Assembly: GCA_947311745.1 (NCBI GenBank)
Contig: CAMZLT010000035.1
Span: 1 to 9,034, forward strand
DNA length: 9,034 nucleotides
Source of the DNA: an uncultured Flavobacteriaceae bacterium
GTDB lineage: Bacteria > Bacteroidota > Bacteroidia > Flavobacteriales > Flavobacteriaceae
Direction: 5' to 3'
The notes beneath the pieces are model-generated. The model made no database searches, was not told the origin of the DNA, and was given only the letters and a program-made list of their open reading frames with translations. A program made the translations under genes and the position numbers. Below, piece by piece: positions 7,868 to 9,034 of this stretch (positions within the stretch are counted from its first letter, which is position 1; each line of letters begins with the position of its first letter).

Positions 7868-7892
7868 GTAACAAAACCAAAGTATCTGCGTC
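7868..7892 (+). promoter_or_regulatory. ECF-sigma-type promoter (GTAAC - 16 nt - CGTC)
   Basis: GTAAC at 7868-7872 and CGTC at 7889-7892 are separated by exactly 16 bases. An AAC-containing -35 and a CGTC/CGWC -10 with 16-17 bases between them are the hallmarks of promoters read by extracytoplasmic-function sigma factors. It differs from the TAnnTTTG boxes elsewhere in the window. Transcription would start near 7899-7902, and the terminator at 7936-7968 lies just downstream. No ECF sigma gene is in the window. Confidence 0.5.
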
Positions 7893-7899
7893 ATATAAA

Positions 7900-7968
7900 T
7901 GATAAGAATATTTTCTTTGAGTTAGTTAATTTCGGAAACGCCTTGCAATTTAATTGGAAGGCGTTTTT
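7900..7968 (+). ncRNA. Possible short RNA between the ECF-type promoter and the terminator
   Basis: If the promoter at 7868-7892 is active, its transcript would run only about 70 bases before the intrinsic terminator. It would consist of an unstructured AT-rich 5' part (about 36 bases) followed by the terminator hairpin and U-run, the layout of many trans-acting bacterial small RNAs. No open reading frame of note lies within it. This is inferred from adjacency of the two signals only; the promoter could equally be a leftover of a lost gene. Confidence 0.25.
7936..7968 (+). terminator. Strong intrinsic terminator
   Basis: AAACGCCTT (7936-7944) pairs perfectly with AAGGCGTTT (7958-7966). Past a single G-G mismatch, CAATT (7946-7950) pairs with AATTG (7952-7956). 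A run of five T follows at 7964-7968. It ends transcription of the alpha-2-macroglobulin gene (stop at 7845) and of anything started at the ECF-type promoter. The opposite strand has only a short T-run, so it acts mainly rightward. Confidence 0.88.
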
Positions 7969-8050
7969 GATTATCTATTTTTAAAAACATTATACAGTTA
8001 TAAATTTCGTAAATTCATTTTTTTAGTAGTATTATTTTAAAAACATTTAA

Positions 8051-8077
8051 TCAAATTTTACATATTCAAATTTTACA
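8051..8077 (+). repeat. Two direct copies of TCAAATTTTACA, 15 bases apart
   Basis: Exact 12-base copies lie at 8051-8062 and 8066-8077, start to start 15 bases, about 35 bases upstream of the sufT -7 box. They might bind a regulator of sufT, but the whole stretch 7970-8110 is AT-rich and low in complexity. A second pair in it is TTTTAAAAACATT at about 7979-7991 and 8035-8047. Nothing else was seen in 7970-8110. Confidence 0.3.
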
Positions 8078-8110
8078 CCAAATAAATACTAAATTCAAAA
8101 TTAAATTATG

Positions 8111-8118
8111 TAATTTTG
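8111..8118 (+). promoter_or_regulatory. Putative -7 box (TAATTTTG) for sufT
   Basis: TAATTTTG is an exact match to TAnnTTTG and ends 25 bases before the sufT ATG, giving a leader of about 20 bases. No TTG stands at the expected -33 distance. It implies that sufT here has its own promoter rather than reading through from the macroglobulin gene, which the terminator at 7936-7968 supports. Confidence 0.5.
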
Positions 8119-8143
8119 TTATTTAGAATAATTACAAATAACA

Positions 8144-8464
8144 ATGACAGAAAACGAAGTGCAAAATTTAGGCGATAAAATAATTGGTGTTTTAAAAGAA
8201 ATATACGACCCAGAAATTCCTGTAGATATTTACGAATTAGGATTAATTTACGACGTTTTAGTAAACGAAGATAACGAAGCAAAAATATTAATGACACTTA
8301 CTTCGCCTAATTGTCCGGTTGCCGAAACGCTACCTGTTGAAGTTGAGGAAAAAGTAAAAACACTACCTGAAATTAAAAATGCAGAAGTAGAAATTACTTT
8401 TGATCCCCCTTGGTCGCAAGACTTAATGAGCGAGGAAGCAAAACTAGAATTAGGTTTTTTATAA
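8144..8464 (+). CDS. sufT: SufT/MIP18-family (DUF59) iron-sulfur cluster assembly protein
   Basis: A 106-residue cytoplasmic protein consisting almost wholly of a MIP18/DUF59 domain (PF01883). Members help mature iron-sulfur proteins, acting after or beside the SUF cluster-assembly machinery. Family marks are DPEIPVDIYELGLIYDV (22-38), MTLTSPNCP (50-58) with the conserved Cys57, and FDPPW (86-90) near the end. Length is normal for the stand-alone form. The ATG at 8144 is the only sensible start: the conserved domain begins about ten residues in, and a TAnnTTTG box precedes it. In many flavobacteria the gene ends a suf cluster (sufBCDS, sufE); here none of those genes lie upstream, where the alpha-2-macroglobulin gene and a terminator stand instead. 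The DUF2480 gene follows 49 bases later. Confidence 0.9.
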   Translation: MTENEVQNLGDKIIGVLKEIYDPEIPVDIYELGLIYDVLVNEDNEAKILMTLTSPNCPVAETLPVEVEEKVKTLPEIKNAEVEITFDPPWSQDLMSEEAKLELGFL

Positions 8465-8480
8465 AAAAACTGTATATTTG
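8450..8480 (+). promoter_or_regulatory. Possible promoter for the DUF2480 gene (TTA - 20 nt - TATATTTG)
   Basis: TATATTTG (8473-8480) is an exact TAnnTTTG box, with TTA at 8450-8452, a near match to the -33 TTG at 20 bases. It lies at the end of sufT and in the 49-base gap before the next ATG, so the DUF2480 gene may be expressed both from the sufT transcript and alone. Confidence 0.4.
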
Positions 8481-8513
8481 ATGATATTTTCTTAAATAAA
8501 AACATAAAACTAT

Positions 8514-9023
8514 ATGGAATACCCAATCGTAAATAAAGTAGCAAACAGTAAGTTAGTAACTATTAATCTAGAGGATTTTTACCCTATTGGTGAGCGTGTG
8601 CTGTTTGATATAAAAGATTGGTTACATCAAGGTGCTGTACTAAAAGAAAAAGATTTTAGAGAAAATGTAAAAAATCACGATTGGAGTAAATACAAAGATA
8701 ATTTTGTTGCTTTATATTGTAGTGCAGATGCAATTATTCCTTCTTGGGCATATCTTTTGATTACTACTAAACTTGCTCCTTTTACAAAACGAGTTGTTGT
8801 TGGTACTTTAGAAAAAATTGAAACTATTTTATTTAATGAAATTATTGATAAACTAGATGTTTCTGTTTATAAAGAAAAATTAATTTTAGTAAAAGGATGT
8901 TCAGATACAAAAATACCAGAATCTGCTTATGTACAACTAATTGAAAAATTAATCCCTGTTGCTTCAAGTATAATGTATGGCGAGGCGTGTTCTAGCGTTC
9001 CGTTATTTAAAGCTAAAAAATAA
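8514..9023 (+). CDS. DUF2480 family protein
   Basis: A 169-residue soluble protein of a family widespread in Bacteroidota and of unknown function. Recognised by VANSKLVTINLEDFYP (9-24), RVLFDIKDWL (28-37), KEKDFRENVKNHDW (44-57) and the end MYGEACSSVPLFKAKK (154-169). It has three cysteines, 69, 129 and 159, each followed by Ser. Residues 69-97 and 129-156 align as an internal duplication: both start Cys-Ser, reach a Pro after six or seven residues, then share Ala-Tyr, Lys-Leu-x-Pro and a Gly eight residues later. No signal peptide or membrane helix is seen. From memory, the gene often follows sufT in flavobacterial suf clusters, so a part in iron-sulfur metabolism is a reasonable guess but not shown. 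The ATG at 8514 is 49 bases after the sufT stop. The eleven bases after its stop hold nothing readable. Confidence 0.85.
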   Translation: MEYPIVNKVANSKLVTINLEDFYPIGERVLFDIKDWLHQGAVLKEKDFRENVKNHDWSKYKDNFVALYCSADAIIPSWAYLLITTKLAPFTKRVVVGTLEKIETILFNEIIDKLDVSVYKEKLILVKGCSDTKIPESAYVQLIEKLIPVASSIMYGEACSSVPLFKAKK

Positions 9024-9034
9024 GTGTTATTTAC

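Noticed and set aside
7846..7902. An 18-codon frame starting right after the macroglobulin stop (MLKNKKSRNKTKVSASYK).
   Set aside because: It is short, Lys-rich by composition, has no family resemblance, and overlaps the ECF-type promoter; its start adjacent to the previous stop is easily chance in AT-rich DNA.
8106..8544. Minus-strand frames over sufT and its leader.
   Set aside because: They are antisense to SufT, whose family motifs are unmistakable.

Overview
The window looks like a chromosomal stretch from a member of the Bacteroidota, most likely the family Flavobacteriaceae. The DNA is strongly AT-rich and genes lack Shine-Dalgarno sequences, having A-rich leaders instead. Promoter-like TAnnTTTG boxes sit upstream of several genes. 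The gene set is also typical of flavobacteria: a GldA-type ABC ATPase, a giant alpha-2-macroglobulin lipoprotein, a SufT/DUF59 protein and a DUF2480 protein. No rRNA, tRNA, CRISPR array or insertion sequence was seen.

Layout. Bases 1-228 (+) are the last 75 codons of a protein resembling the C-terminal end of an S41 peptidase. Bases 229-413 hold no gene but contain a roughly 120-base imperfect inverted repeat (254-372) that resembles an integron-type attC site. Bases 414-2124 (-) carry three genes transcribed in the order DoxX-like membrane protein, small conserved flavobacterial protein with a UvrD-tail/Tudor-like start, then a GldA-like ATPase that seems to lack an internal C-terminal segment. 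A 123-base divergent promoter region separates these from a 1865-residue alpha-2-macroglobulin-like lipoprotein (2248-7845, +) with an intact CxEQ thioester motif. Bases 7846-8143 are non-coding. They hold an ECF-sigma-type promoter, directly followed by a strong intrinsic terminator, then an AT-rich leader with a direct repeat and a housekeeping-type -7 box. Bases 8144-9023 (+) hold sufT and a DUF2480 gene.

Function. The macroglobulin should act as an envelope-anchored protease trap and seems to stand alone, without the pbpC partner that often accompanies such genes. SufT works in iron-sulfur cluster maturation. The DUF2480 protein beside it has a previously unremarked internal duplication, each copy beginning with a Cys-Ser, and may belong to the same pathway. 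The most novel items are the ECF promoter/terminator unit (a possible RNA of about 70 nt), the duplicated Cys-Ser motif in the DUF2480 protein, the attC-like element, and the shortened GldA. I see no complete new defence or mobile system in the window.
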